Source of the DNA: Watersipora subatra
Lineage: Eukaryota; Bryozoa; Gymnolaemata; Cheilostomatida; Watersiporidae
NCBI RefSeq assembly: GCF_963576615.1
Contig: NC_088716.1
Coordinates: forward strand, 59,474,228-59,538,227
Direction: 5' to 3'
DNA length: 64,000 nt
The translations under genes and the position numbers were made by a program. The notes beneath the pieces were generated by a model, which saw nothing but the letters and a program-made list of their open reading frames with translations, did not search any database and was not told where the DNA came from. This document shows positions 31,010-41,559 of the stretch, piece by piece. How positions within the stretch are numbered: the stretch's first letter is position 1; the number at the start of each line of letters is the position of its first letter.

Positions 31010-31740
31010 TCAAAGATATGGAGAAATAGGTTACACAATGCTAAAAGCATTGCTTACTTAGTAAAAAGGCGGCACAGTTTAAAAGTATAATTTGTGACCA
31101 ACAGAAGTCCAGAGCTACAGGTTCGGACTTCAATGTTAATACATTGATCCCATTAGCTCATTATAGAAGAAATAGTGAGTGTTTATATATGATGCCATTT
31201 TTGTACATATAATTCAAGCTCATTGTTAACTTGAATCCGTGGAAGAGTTTAGCAAAAACCTGAAATCATAGGAAAACCATTCAAAAGTGATTCTGGCATG
31301 TAAAGCAAGTTCTCACTTTCTAGTAGTAATATTATTCAGCCAGTTATAGAAATCTAATACTGCCGAGATTAGTTTTACATAGAAGTATTTAATTTCAACA
31401 AATAGAAATTCATCCGTTTCATAAACTACAGGAAAATGTAAGAGTTTTGCACAAAACCACATGTGGTTTTTGCGACAATATATTATATAATGCTAAAAAC
31501 TGCACTGCCTATTGAAAAAAGGCACTGTAGAAAAACAACTGGCCTTAAATTTTATAGCATCCATCAAAATGCCTCAGCTGAAGCTACAGCTCAGGACAGC
31601 AATGATAAAACATTGATCACCATTAGCTCCCTACTGAAGCAGCAATGAGTAATTTTATTTGGCGCCATCTTTGTGGCCATGATTCAAGCTCATTCTTAAC
31701 CTGTATTACAGAGTTTAGCAAACACAAAAGTCTTGCTCTA
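31010..31740 (+). repeat. Diverged tandem duplication of about 450 bp
   Basis: Segment 31010-31290 and segment 31480-31735 share, in order, ATGCTAAAA(A/G), a CCAGAGCTACAG-like block, ACATTGATC, ATTAGCTC, GCCAT(T/C)TTTGT, ATTCAAGCTCATT and GAGTTTAGCAAA. The second copy has an open frame of 61 codons (31463-31648); the first is partly open in the matching frame. No known domain. Confidence 0.6.
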
Positions 31741-31829
31741 GTCTTAATGAATGCGGGCTATTTTCATCATTAGACTATATAGCAAGACATTGTTTTGCTT
31801 GTTATACAAGCGTCTCATTTTACAGTAGC

Positions 31830-32229
31830 AACCTCGCAATGCTAACAACAAGCCAGGGTTTCCTGCATCTTAGCTTAGCAACTATTATGATGACCACAAG
31901 CTGAGATCAAACACTGTTTTAGTTTGTTATGTTGATTTTAGTACCCATGAATTCACACTAAATTTGCATTTAGCATAAGAATGGAATGTAACAATGAATA
32001 TGAGACGCTGCTGACAAGCTTTCCGCTGACTTGTGTAGATTTCTTTCTGTTTCACAAAATCTGCATATGTACAGCGACTATATTTCAGCCGAGCTCAACG
32101 ATTTAATTAGGCCATTAGGCCTACTTTCAATATTTAGGAGAGATGTATATTGTAGGAATCGTCATTCCTTCAATACTTGCATGTAGGTTTCTATACCATC
32201 CATCAAAATAAAAAAGACCTCAAGTTCTA
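31830..32229. repeat. Dispersed repeat family R2, copy 2, left part
   Basis: Same family as 16865-17288. Interrupted at 32229 by the CCCTACAGG-ended element and resumed at 38860. Confidence 0.75.
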
Positions 32230-32670
32230 CCCTACAGGATGAATTTATTCGCGGAGTTAAATTTCGCGAAAATTGCCATTTCATGCATATTCGCAGATTT
32301 ATTTATTCGCAGCTGAAAACTGTCATTCTCTATGAAGAGTTAACTCTATTACGTCTAGCATTAGATTTAACCCTACGCATGCGTGCATTGCGTGTTTCGT
32401 TTTCTATTTAGCGTACAACTACGGGTCGATCGTGCTAAGCTATAAATTTTTTGCTGCGTTCAGAGGTTTTCACGAATATTCATAGATTTGGAGGCCTTTG
32501 ATGAACCAACAATTTGTGGTAAGTAATGAGTTTTTTCAAAACCCTTTACTAAATTAGTTGAATTTCACTTTGGTTCTTCGGTAAAACGCAATATTTATTT
32601 TTTCCATCCCTAGCGCTTCATTATTTGTTTTAGTGTGAGAGAGAAATTTTTCATCATACACGCATGCACA

Positions 32671-32968
32671 ATGGCTGCAAGGGTGGTATATGTCATTCTT
32701 AGAAGATCACCAATCATTCAGGGAAGTCTGGAAATTGAGGTAGAAGTGACTGCAGCTACTCGCGAGGAGAATATATCTGTTTTAAAAAAGGAACAAAAAC
32801 GCCTTTACTAGCACAAATCTTTGGCCAACCGGCAGAACTTTGCAATAGGAAGCCACGAGGAGAGTTCTGATGATAACTTCCTTACCAGCCATGTAGTAGC
32901 AAGATAATCGCCTTTAACATCTACCCAAGACAGTGACAGCGATATAGAGCTGCTATTACCAAAATAAC
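32671..32968 (+). pseudogene. Unrecognised coding remnant in the CCCTACAGG element
   Basis: From ATG at 32671 one frame reads MAARVVYVILRRSPIIQGSL and onward for about 99 codons, but is cut by TAG at 32809-32811 and TAA at about 32906. The second part is acidic and Ser/Asp-rich (EESSDDN, DSDSDIELLLPK). The lack of frameshift suggests it was coding when the element was active. Not recognised as any known transposase domain. Confidence 0.4.
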
Positions 32969-33335
32969 TAATCAGAGAGCACCATTACACACTAGTATTC
33001 ACTTATCAAGAGTATCAGTTTAATTTTATTGCTCTAGACAACCGCCATATAGACTAAACTGTTTATATTTACTCCATTCATCGTTTGTAAAATTTTATTT
33101 GTATTTGAAATATTTTATTTGTACACTCAAGTTTGTAATAAATTATAATATATCTATACTTGAAATAAAATATATAATTTAATCATGTTTGCTGCAGCGA
33201 TATCAAGGAGTTGTTGTCGATGAAGAGGTCTAGGTTGACCGGTTGCTTCTCTGCCAATGTTCCTGCCTTGATGAATATTACTACTTGTCTCTAGTTTTGT
33301 AATCGGAGTAGGTTGTTTCATTCTCAATCTGCAGT

Positions 33336-33486
33336 TGTTATGTAATGTCCGGTTGTGCATGCGCACCACGGACATTGGCAATTGTGCTTTGGCTAGCAAT
33401 TAATAAACGACAAGGCTCTGGACTTGTTACCTCTATGATCACCAAACATCCTGCATTATATATAATGTATATTACAAAGTATGACA
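33336..33486 (+). repeat. 5' LTR
   Basis: 151 bases, about 90% or more identical by eye to the 3' LTR, starting TGTTATGTAATGTCCGG and ending AAAGTATGACA. AATAAA-like AATAAACGAC near position 70. Immediately followed by TGGCGTCG, in the place of a tRNA primer-binding site (TGG pairs with the tRNA's CCA end); the tRNA is not identified. Confidence 0.95.
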
Positions 33487-33594
33487 TGGCGTCGTAGACA
33501 GGATCATGGATATATTGTAAACGAAATATCACCAGTTAGAAAAGAAAAATCGCACTGACTCTACTTATAAGGTAAATTGATGTACTAAGAAAAA

Positions 33595-34500
33595 ATGGCA
33601 ATGGCGGGAATACATCCTCCCAAAGGAATGGACTTTGCTAATGCTAGGAGTATATAGAGAGCTTGGAAACAACGCTTTGAAAGGTATATAGAATAGCTAA
33701 TGGATTGGCTGAAAAGAGTGCAGATGATCAAGTCAATATTCTGGTATATGTCATGGGAGAAGAGGCCGAGTCTATACATAATCAGTTAACCATAAGAGCA
33801 CAAAGAGTGGTATCAGGCACAGCAGATGCTGCAGATACAACTTATGTCAGAACAATGGAGGCTTTTGATGATTATTTCAAACCTCAAGAGAATACGTTAC
33901 ACTACAGAATTTTGTTTAGTTCGCGAGTGCGGTCTAGTAAGGAGACGAATGAACAGTTCATTTGAGAGATATATGACTTGGCAGCTAAATGTAGCTGGAC
34001 TGAAGATGCTATTAAACAAGACATGATAAAAACACGATTATTGGCTGGAATGTGTGACAAAGCTTTATCTCGGGAACTGCAGTTAAAACCTAATGTCACA
34101 TTGGAGGACATTAAATCAGCCATGAGATCGAAAGAGGTTATCTTGCAAAATCAGAAGTGCGAGATTGATGGAGCTGCTATGGCAGTAGCAGAGCTCTTGA
34201 TTCATCAGCTGTCAATGGGAGACAACCACTATTCTAAGAACCAGTTGTCCCAAAAGTCCCTGGGGCATGGTAGTCAGCGGGCAGAAGCAGAAGGCAGCAG
34301 TACAGTATCTAGAAACTACAAAGGGCAGTCTCAAAGCAGTGCAGCTAAGTCAAACCACATAACAAACTGTAATTTCTGTGGGTTAGACCATAACAGAGGA
34401 CAATGCCCTGCTTATAACAAGCGCTGTAAAATCTGTAATAAGTTCAACCATTTTGCTAGGGTGTGTAAAGCTAGAACTCGCATTAGCAATCAAGCACTTG
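33595..34500 (+). pseudogene. Gag with one nonsense, one frameshift and another nonsense codon
   Basis: Start ATG at 33595 (MAMAGIHPPKGMDF). TAG at 33655-33657, then a small indel near 33687 shifts the sense into the frame that runs on as ANGLAEKSADDQVNILVY. TGA at 33963-33965 interrupts it again. From 33978 it is open through two zinc knuckles (34368-34470): CNFCGLDHNRGQC and CKICNKFNHFARVC. The capsid-like part has the W..RFERY and QVN.L.Y..G.EA pattern seen in Gypsy gag. Confidence 0.9.
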
Positions 34501-35105
34501 CTATTACTGTACATGATAGTAGAGAAGGTTTTGATGATGGCCAAGACTGTTTTAGCGTAAATTGTATTTCTCCTGTCAATAGTTCTAGTAAGGTAGATCG
34601 TGAGTGGTTAGTAGATCTAGTTGTTAAAGGTTTACCCCGCAAGGCGAAAGTAGACACTGGAGCAGAAGTGAATGTAATGTCCATCGAGAATCTGAAAAAA
34701 CTGGGAGTTAACGCTGTAGTTCGCTCTGGAGCTACTCTGTCCGGGTATTCGGGGTACAAAATATCGGTCATTGGTAAAGTAGAATTGCCCATCTGGTTAG
34801 CAATGGAGGTTGAGCACAAATCAAATGATACAGTAGCCCAGTTCTATGTAATTGATCAGTCAGCTGTTACTCTATTGAGTCTATCCACTAGCAGGGATTT
34901 GGGTTTATTGCCTGGCATTGTGTCTGAGGTAACACAGGACCCTAGCATAACAAGTATACTTGGTAAATATGGGGAGGTTTTTCAGGGGTTGGGCAAATAC
35001 AAACAAACAGTATCTCTTCAACTGAAACCAGATGCGCTTCCTATAAAGCATTGCCTACTAAACACATTCCGTATAGTGTTAGAACAAAACTCAAGCAAGA
35101 GCTAG
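34501..35105 (+). pseudogene. Protease and linker to reverse transcriptase
   Basis: Continues the gag frame without a break, so gag and protease were translated together. VDTGAEVNVMS at about 34651-34683 is the aspartic protease active site; LPGIVSEV and the FQGLGKYK linker follow. Frame is lost at about 35055, where reverse transcriptase goes on in another frame. Confidence 0.88.
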
Positions 35106-35617
35106 ACAGCCTAGAGCAGAGTGGCATTATTTGTAAAGATAGAGAGCCTACAGAATGGTTGTCACCGGCAGTTATTGTGAACAAGCCTAATGGAGCAATA
35201 AGGGTTTGCCTCATTCCTCAACATCTCGATTCACAACTAATCAGGTCTCAATGCATGATAGCAACCAGTGGGGAAATACTTTCTCGCATATCGGGGTCAC
35301 GTTTCTTTAGTACTTTGGATGCCAAGCAAGGGTTTCATCAGGTGCCATTGGATGTTAAATCATCAAAGCTGTTGGGTTTCCTCACTCCCTATGGAAAGTA
35401 TAGGTACTTAAGACTGCCTATGGGCATCAGTGTAGCTCCGGAACTGTTCCACCAGTTAATGATGGAGGCAGTGGCAGGAGTGCCCGGAGTAGAGGTATTC
35501 ATTGACGATATTTTGGTTCATGGCAGTACACTTAGTGAACATAATAGTAGGCTAGAGCAGGTGTTGGCCAAACTGAAAAGCACAGGCATACCCTCAACAA
35601 AGATAAGTGTGTGGTAG
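35051..35617 (+). pseudogene. Reverse transcriptase
   Basis: Open for 188 codons. Fingers motif GIICKDREPTEWLSP, palm FFSTLDAKQGFHQV, then PMGISVAPELFHQLM and catalytic FIDDILVHG at about 35498. The FIDD box keeps both aspartates. Ends prematurely: near 35585 the sense continues one frame over (TLNKDKCVVGKEQVEFLGH). Confidence 0.92.
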
Positions 35618-37707
35618 GTAAGGAGCAGGTAGAATTTTTGGGTCACTTATTGACAGCCCAAGGTATCAAGCAGCAGGGTAAGCTGAAAGCTATTGAGGAT
35701 ATGATGGTTCCTCAGAACAAAAAGGAACTACAGAGCTACTTGGGTTTTGTCGCTTATTTGTCCAAGTTTATTGAAAATCTCTCTGAGCTAACTGTGCCAC
35801 TTCGACAAGTGTGTAGAAAGGATGTCCAGTTTCAATGGAAAAAGCTACAGATTGATGCTTTTGAGAGTATCAAGAAGTCTATTCTGCAATCACCTGTTTT
35901 GGCATACTTTCACCCTGACAAACCGATCACTCTTTCATCCGATGCCAGTGCTCACAGTCTAAGGGCAGCGTTACTTCAAGAGGGCAGACCCATCGAATTT
36001 GCTGCCAAGTCTTTGACGGCGTCACAGCAAAACTATTCTCAAATTGAGAAGGAGCTTATGGCCATTGTATTTGCCTGGCAGAAGTTCAAATACTACATAT
36101 GGGGAAGGGGTCCGATCAAGATTGAGACAGATCATAGAAGCCTCTTAGGGTTGTTTCAGAAAGATGTGGGAGATCTGACTCCCAGGCTAGCAAAGATGAG
36201 TCATGAACCTTTGACTTATCCTATTGACATGCGGTTAACCTTCAAGCCTGGTAAAGAAATGATTTTAGCCGACATTCTATCAAGGAGTTGTCCCCCTGAT
36301 GGGAAAGAAAATACCGAGCTAGATATTGACCCAATGGTACAGATATGTTCTGTGGTGATACGCTCAGAGGAAGTTCTGGCTAAATATCAAAGAGCCACTG
36401 CTCAGGATGAGGAGCTGGCGATGGTTATGAGCTATGTTAATAAAGGATGGCCTACAGAGCGAAAAAGCTGTGCTGGTAGAGCACTGGCCTATTGGAGTCT
36501 TAAAAACTTGTTCACTGTAGTTAATGGAGTAGTTTTTTATGGGTCTCGTTTAGTGATACCAAACATGCTGTGACATGAGGTCCTTAGAGGTTTACATCTG
36601 GCTCACCAAGGAGTAAGCCAAACATTGCAAAAAGCTCAGACATCAGTGTTTTGGCCAGAGATCAGACGAAGAATAGAAGAGAAGTGTCTGTCTTGCGAAC
36701 AATGCAGGGAGTTTGATAGAGCAAAGGCTAAGGAACCATTGATATCTACTCCGGTGCCTCAATATCCGTTCCAAGTAGTAGGTGCTGATTTGTTTACTGT
36801 TCGTGGCGATGATTACCTTTTAGTTGTAGAGTACCTGAGTGAATTTTCAGTGGTTAAATGCCTCCAACATTCTACTGTTGCTTCTCAGGTGATCAGTAGT
36901 CTAAGGGAAGTCTTTTTAGACTTTGGATGTCCTGAGGTAGTAATCTCAGATAAAGGTCCCCAGTTTCGCTGTAATGAGTTTGCTACATTCTGTAAAGACT
37001 GGACAATAGAGCACCACACTAGCTCTCCTTTACACCCTGCCAGAAATGGTCAGGTTGAGCGCTGGGTAGGGACAGTTAAAGCCATGATTCAAAAGTGTGG
37101 TGCAGAAGGCAAGGACTGGTGGAAGGCTCTGCTGTCATTGAGAAACACCCCTGTGGATCAAAACTTTCCTTCTCCATCTCAACTCCTTCAAGGTAGAGTG
37201 TTACGGAACAATATCCCTGTTGCATCTACTCAGTACCTGGTCAGTGGCTATGACATCGAGGGCGTAAGGGTGCAATTAGGAGAGAGGCAATCGAAGCAGA
37301 AATATTATTTTGATCGGAAAAGTGGTGCTGAAAAGTCACCTTTAAAGGTTGGTCAAACTTGCCATTTTAAGCCAGCAAGAGGGAAATGGATACCAGGTAC
37401 AGTTCAGGGTGTAGACAGTGCTAGGTCATATATAATCAGTACATCTAGTGGTAATACCTTTAGGCAAAATAGAATGCATGTCCGGTCAAGTCAGGTAGTT
37501 AATCCACAGGGAAGCCTTCAGGTACCTCGGGTTCCATTGAGTACGCCTACAATTGAATCTACTGATTCAGTACACTCCGGAAATGTAACACCACGGGAAG
37601 ACCCTGTTGTTAGTGGGGCCTCACCGGGCAAGGTAGGCTTGGAGCAAACTACTAGCAGTGGCAGGCGAGTTAGGCTGCCAGTAAGGTTTGCAGACTATGA
37701 AATGTGA
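35611..37707 (+). pseudogene. RNase H and integrase, one in-frame stop
   Basis: A single frame to TGA after 37704, interrupted only by TGA at 36571-36573. RNase H: SSDASAHSLRAAL, EKELMAI and ETDHRSLLGL. Integrase zinc-binding part begins HEVLRGLHLAHQG right after the stop, with CLSCEQC. Catalytic core: D in GADLF (about 36787), D in ISDKGPQF (about 36948), E in NGQVERW (about 37050). The tail has a PARGKWIPG segment and ends LPVRFADYEM. The DDE triad is whole; one stop separates it from RNase H. Confidence 0.92.
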
Positions 37708-38009
37708 AGCTCTGTGTCTACTAGCCCTTGCAGGGTTACCCAGCTATAGGTATTTCTTTTTAAGCTTCACTGTTGTTTTGAAGCGTATAATTCATTTTCA
37801 ATGTTTGGTTAATACTGATTTTCATTTACTGTTACTCTTGCATGGTGCAATATAAAGGCCCAATTTTTAGACTAGTCACTCACCATAGGGAGGCTTTAGC
37901 GTGTAGAAACACAGTAGTTAGGCTTTTCAGTTAGGATATTCCAATTTATATACCTTTTGGCTTTCTGCTCTGTGTTTTGATCTATTATTGGTATTGGGAA
38001 AAAATATGA

Positions 38010-38155
38010 TGTTATGTAATGTCCGGTTGTGCATGGGCACCACAGACATCGGAAATTGTGCTTTGGCTAGCAAACAATAAATGACAAGGCTCTGGACTTG
38101 TTACCTCTATCATCACCAAGCATCCTGCATTATATATATATTACAAAGTATGACA
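38010..38155 (+). repeat. 3' LTR
   Basis: 146 bases starting TGTTATGTAATGTCCGG. Preceded by GGGAAAAAATATGA, a likely polypurine tract. Differs from the 5' LTR by about ten substitutions and a short change in the TA run, so the insertion is not recent. AATAAATGACAAGG near 38078 may supply the poly(A) signal. Confidence 0.95.
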
Positions 38156-38314
38156 GCAGTAAACACAAAAAAGAAAAAATATTAATAAGTGTTAAGGAAG
38201 TACAAAAACAATAGCTGAAGTATTTAATGAAAGCGATCAGTTTTTAAACAAAAGAATTAACTAATGCAGTTAATTATGGAAAAACGTATCTGCACTGCAA
38301 ATCAAATACATACC

Positions 38315-38425
38315 ATAATGTCCAGATCAGAATCATGATCGTCCTCAACTTCGGTATTAGAGATTGATGGAGTCGATTTCAATGTAAAAAGACTAGGAGA
38401 GATTTTTGCGATGACGAAGCCATGT
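38315..38425 (-). pseudogene. Minus-strand N-terminal transposase-like fragment
   Basis: Read on the minus strand: ATG at about 38422 gives MASSSQKSLLVF; one frame over it goes on as LKSTPSISNTEVEDDHDSD and LDIM up to a donor-like GTATGT. Short basic/serine start followed by an acidic stretch is seen at the N-termini of several transposases. It lies in the right half of the CCCTACAGG element. Weak call. Confidence 0.3.
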
Positions 38426-38710
38426 TGAATAACTTGTGAAAACTTTGAATAATTTTGTAAAGTTTGATGCAATGGCAATAAAAATCGAAGCCCGGCGATG
38501 ATTTTAAAGAAGTTTTGGAACTCGGCTACGTTTAGTACTTCTGCCTAGTGACTATTTTTGTGATGACACCATTCTGCACAATTTGTGACAACCTTGAATA
38601 ATTTTGTAAAGAAATGTGATGCATTGGCAATGGTGTTAGCTCAAAGCCCAGGCAATGATTTTAAAAATGCTTTGGAGCTCAACTACGTTTAGTATTTATA
38701 TTAAAAACTA
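38391..38710. repeat. Imperfect tandem duplication of about 160 bp
   Basis: TTGAATAATTTTGTAAAG, GATGATTTTAAA-like and CTACGTTTAGTA blocks occur in the same order in 38391-38540 and 38550-38700. Confidence 0.7.
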
Positions 38711-38859
38711 GCCTAGCAGCTAGTTTTTAATTTGATGCAGTAGTTATTCTCCCTTGTGATTAAAAATAGAACTAATTATTCAGGAATTTAATAATTCGCG
38801 GAATTGACTTCGCGAAATCGCGAATTTTTATAACCAACAAATATTTTCATCCTGTAGGG

Positions 38860-38960
38860 CAGTTGTAGTATATTGCCTGGCCAAGACCAATATAGATACA
38901 AGTTTATTGGACTGTTCACTAATATTAGTTGATGTTCATACTATGGTGGTACAATTGTGC
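38860..38960. repeat. Repeat family R2, copy 2, right part
   Basis: Resumes the repeat interrupted at 32229: AGTTGTAGTATATTGCCTGG matches AGTTGTAGTAAGTTGCCTGG at 17195. Confidence 0.75.
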
Positions 38961-40189
38961 TAGTATCTGGGTAAGATATATGGATGGCAACAAACGGATA
39001 GATGTTTTCGTCAGTTGATTTGGCTTATTTGTTTAATTGTGCCCTGTATACAGCAAATCAGAACAATCATGCATACAAACACAAAAAGAATGTGCACAAA
39101 TATTAACAAAATATTCATGGTGATTAGTAGAAAACAGGCAAATACATCCATTGAATTGCACATATGGTACGTTGTTAAAACTTACAATAATTAGAAGATA
39201 TCCCCAGGGTTGATACTCTGAAAGAAACACTCACCTGGCTAGGCCCAGACTTGGATATTGTACCCCCAATCACCTGATTGGTCAATTTGAAATACACCCC
39301 CTAAACATTGGGAGTTCCCTAGGGGGTGCCCAGGTTCCACGCCCCGCTAAACATCCCATATGATTAAAAAGCTATAAAAATAATTTCCACTAGGCCTATA
39401 GCATATGTATCCCCTATGTATCTAGGGAAACACCTAATCAGGCCAATCAATGAAAGAAATTGTTCAGAAAAACTTAGTAAATTTTATTTGGGCCTCCCTT
39501 AAGTAGCAAACTCACTGACAGTGCCCCATGGTCTGATAATCCCCCATAAAACGTGATTTTGGGCCGTGCCTAATGGGCCTTTTGAGGGGAGTTTCAACCC
39601 TGGAGAGATATCCTTCAAACACCAGTAAGACTGTAACATGCCTCAGTTAAAGTAGGTGAGATATAATAAAAACTAGCTGTTGCTTGTGGATCAATTGGCC
39701 AGTAAAGATTGCATCCTGGAATAAAACAGTTAAGTCCATCTTAATACATGTGTAAAAAGACATTAATAAAAGTGCAAAATTACATGATGAACATGCCCCA
39801 AAACACATGTCGTAAAAGCAGCAAAAGATGAGCTTACTGTAAAACCAGATGTTCCTTATGTGTGTAGATGAGAAGTTGAAAATTTGCACACTTTCAAATA
39901 GTTCTTTAAGGTGGCCTTGTAAGCCAACTAGTGGCAAGTGTTAGAAGCTAAAGTCTTTATATAAGCTAAAGTTATTATGATGATGGATAATAGCATTGCT
40001 TGTAACGGACGCTAAGCTTGTTAGCATGCCAGACAATAGCACTGCTTGTAGCAAATCTGGACCAGTAATGCTCTACACATTGGTTCAGCATGCCAAAGTA
40101 AATTTAATTGTACGGATTATTTCACAGAAGTGCCTAGCTATAAATTTAGCCTGCACACTTCCCAGGCTTTTTTTACCAGCATGCTTACG
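38961..40189. other. Gene-free spacer
   Basis: No supported gene. A short GC-richer patch at 39285-39345 has CCCTAGGGGG and neighbouring short inverted stretches. Minus-strand frames at 39033-39230 and 39647-39937 have no recognisable features. Confidence 0.5.
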
Positions 40190-40530
40190 ATACTTTTGGT
40201 AACCAATAAGCAAGCTTTAGATTACCTTCGCAATAAACTTATAATGTTCTATTTGCTTTGTGATATTGAGGTTTAGCTTATGCATAATGTATACATTAGT
40301 TTTCTTTCTGTTTCACAAAAGCTGTATTTCATAGCGACTGGATTTCTGTAGAACTCCCAGGCATTCAATTGCTCTGTTTGAATATTTAGGAGAGATGTAC
40401 AGCATACTGTAGGACTCATCATTCCTTCAATGATTACATCTATAATAGGTTTCTATACATTCCAAAAATAACAGGGGCCTAAACTTTATAATTTGTAGTA
40501 TATAGCCAGACCAAAACCAATGCAGGTACA
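40190..40530. repeat. Dispersed repeat family R2, copy 3, rearranged
   Basis: The block GATTACCTTCGCAATAAACT (right part of copy 1) comes first, followed by the TCTTTCTGTTTCACAAAA...GGTTTCTATAC block that precedes it in copies 1 and 2. The order suggests a tandem pair with deletions. Contains AACTTTATAATTTGTAGTAT, the uninterrupted equivalent of the 32230 insertion site. Confidence 0.65.
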
Positions 40531-40802
40531 GAAATTAACAACCTGTCAAACACATGTGACATGGTGGCTGACTTATTCTAGTTGTTATCACTATCAATTT
40601 ACAATGCAATTTAACACTTTTTTGAGTTGTTTAGAATTCAAAATTCATTTTTTCAGTTTTGGCTTAACAAAGTAATTGAATGTAAATAATTCCTGTTATA
40701 GAACACTGATAAAATGGCGATGGTAAAATTTACAGCCTTCTTTTTTAAACACAAACCAAATGTCACATCACAATGATTACTGTTTTCATACAATAAAGTG
40801 TT

Positions 40803-41375
40803 CTTTAAACCAGCTCTCTATAAGATACACATCATAAGAGAAGCAGTTCATAGTTTAAACATTCTTACATACATTGAATGATGCAGAACCAATCTTTGTT
40901 AAGTGGTAATATGGATGCGTCTTTAAACCAGTTCTCTTTAAGATGCACACCATAAGAGAAGCAGTTCATAGTTTAAACATTCTTACATACATTGAATGAT
41001 GCAGAACCAATCTTCAAGTGGTAATATGGATGCGTCTTTAAACCAGTTCTCTTTAAGATGCACACCATAAGAGAAGCAGTTCATAGTTTAAACATTCTTA
41101 CATACATTGAATGATGCAGAACCAATCTTCAAGTGGTAATATGGATGCGTCTTTAAACCAGTTCTCTTTAAGATGCACACCATAAGAGAAGCAGTTCATA
41201 GTTTAAACATTCTTACATACATTGAATGATGCAGAACCAATCTTCAAGTGGTAATATGGATGCGTCTTTAAACCAGTTCTCTTTAAGATGCACACCATAA
41301 GAGAAGCAGTTCATAGTTTAAACATTCTTACATACATTGAATGATGCAGAACCAATCTTCAAGTGGTAATATGAA
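40803..41375. repeat. 115-bp tandem repeat, five copies
   Basis: Unit starts CTTTAAACCAG and contains AAGAGAAGCAGTTCATAG and ACATTGAATGATGCAGAACC. Starts at 40803, 40921, 41036, 41151 and 41266; the first is 118 bases and most diverged, the inner ones nearly identical. Non-coding. Confidence 0.95.
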
Positions 41376-41559
41376 AGTGTCATTAAAGCAACAGATCCAA
41401 CTGATTATCTCTGATAGGAGATTTTTCACTTTACTTGATTATAAATGCGCGTAACACAAAACACCAACTAATTCAACTAGAGGTGAATGACAAATGAATG
41501 CAGCATTGGCACTGAAAAATACCAAAGGAAATCAAGCAAACGTGTCGTGTTTGAGATGA

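Larger units (their letters stand above)
33336..38155 (+). mobile_element. Complete Ty3/Gypsy LTR retrotransposon, inactivated
   Basis: Two LTRs of 151 and 146 bases, both TGTTATG...ATGACA, enclose gag, protease, reverse transcriptase, RNase H and integrase in Gypsy order. The five-base target duplication GCAGT is perfect (33331-33335 and 38156-38160). Total 4,820 bases. Nonsense codons and frameshifts in gag, at the protease/RT border, at the end of RT and before integrase make it non-autonomous. The two zinc knuckles of gag have the same spacing as in the 1-3050 element. Lies inside the CCCTACAGG element. Confidence 0.97.
32230..38859. mobile_element. CCCTACAGG-ended DNA element, split by a Gypsy insertion
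   Basis: CCCTACAGGATGAA at 32230 and its exact reverse complement ending at 38859 form 14-base inverted ends. Both subterminal regions carry several TTCGCG motifs. Without the Gypsy insertion (33336-38155 plus one target copy) it is about 1.8 kb. Flanking R2 sequence is uninterrupted at 17188-17206 and nearly so at 40493-40511, giving empty sites. The target duplication is unclear (TA on the left, CA on the right). Superfamily not assigned. Confidence 0.8.

Noticed and set aside
39996..40202. 68-codon frame before the R2 repeat
   Set aside because: No domain or splice context; low-complexity-free but random-looking.
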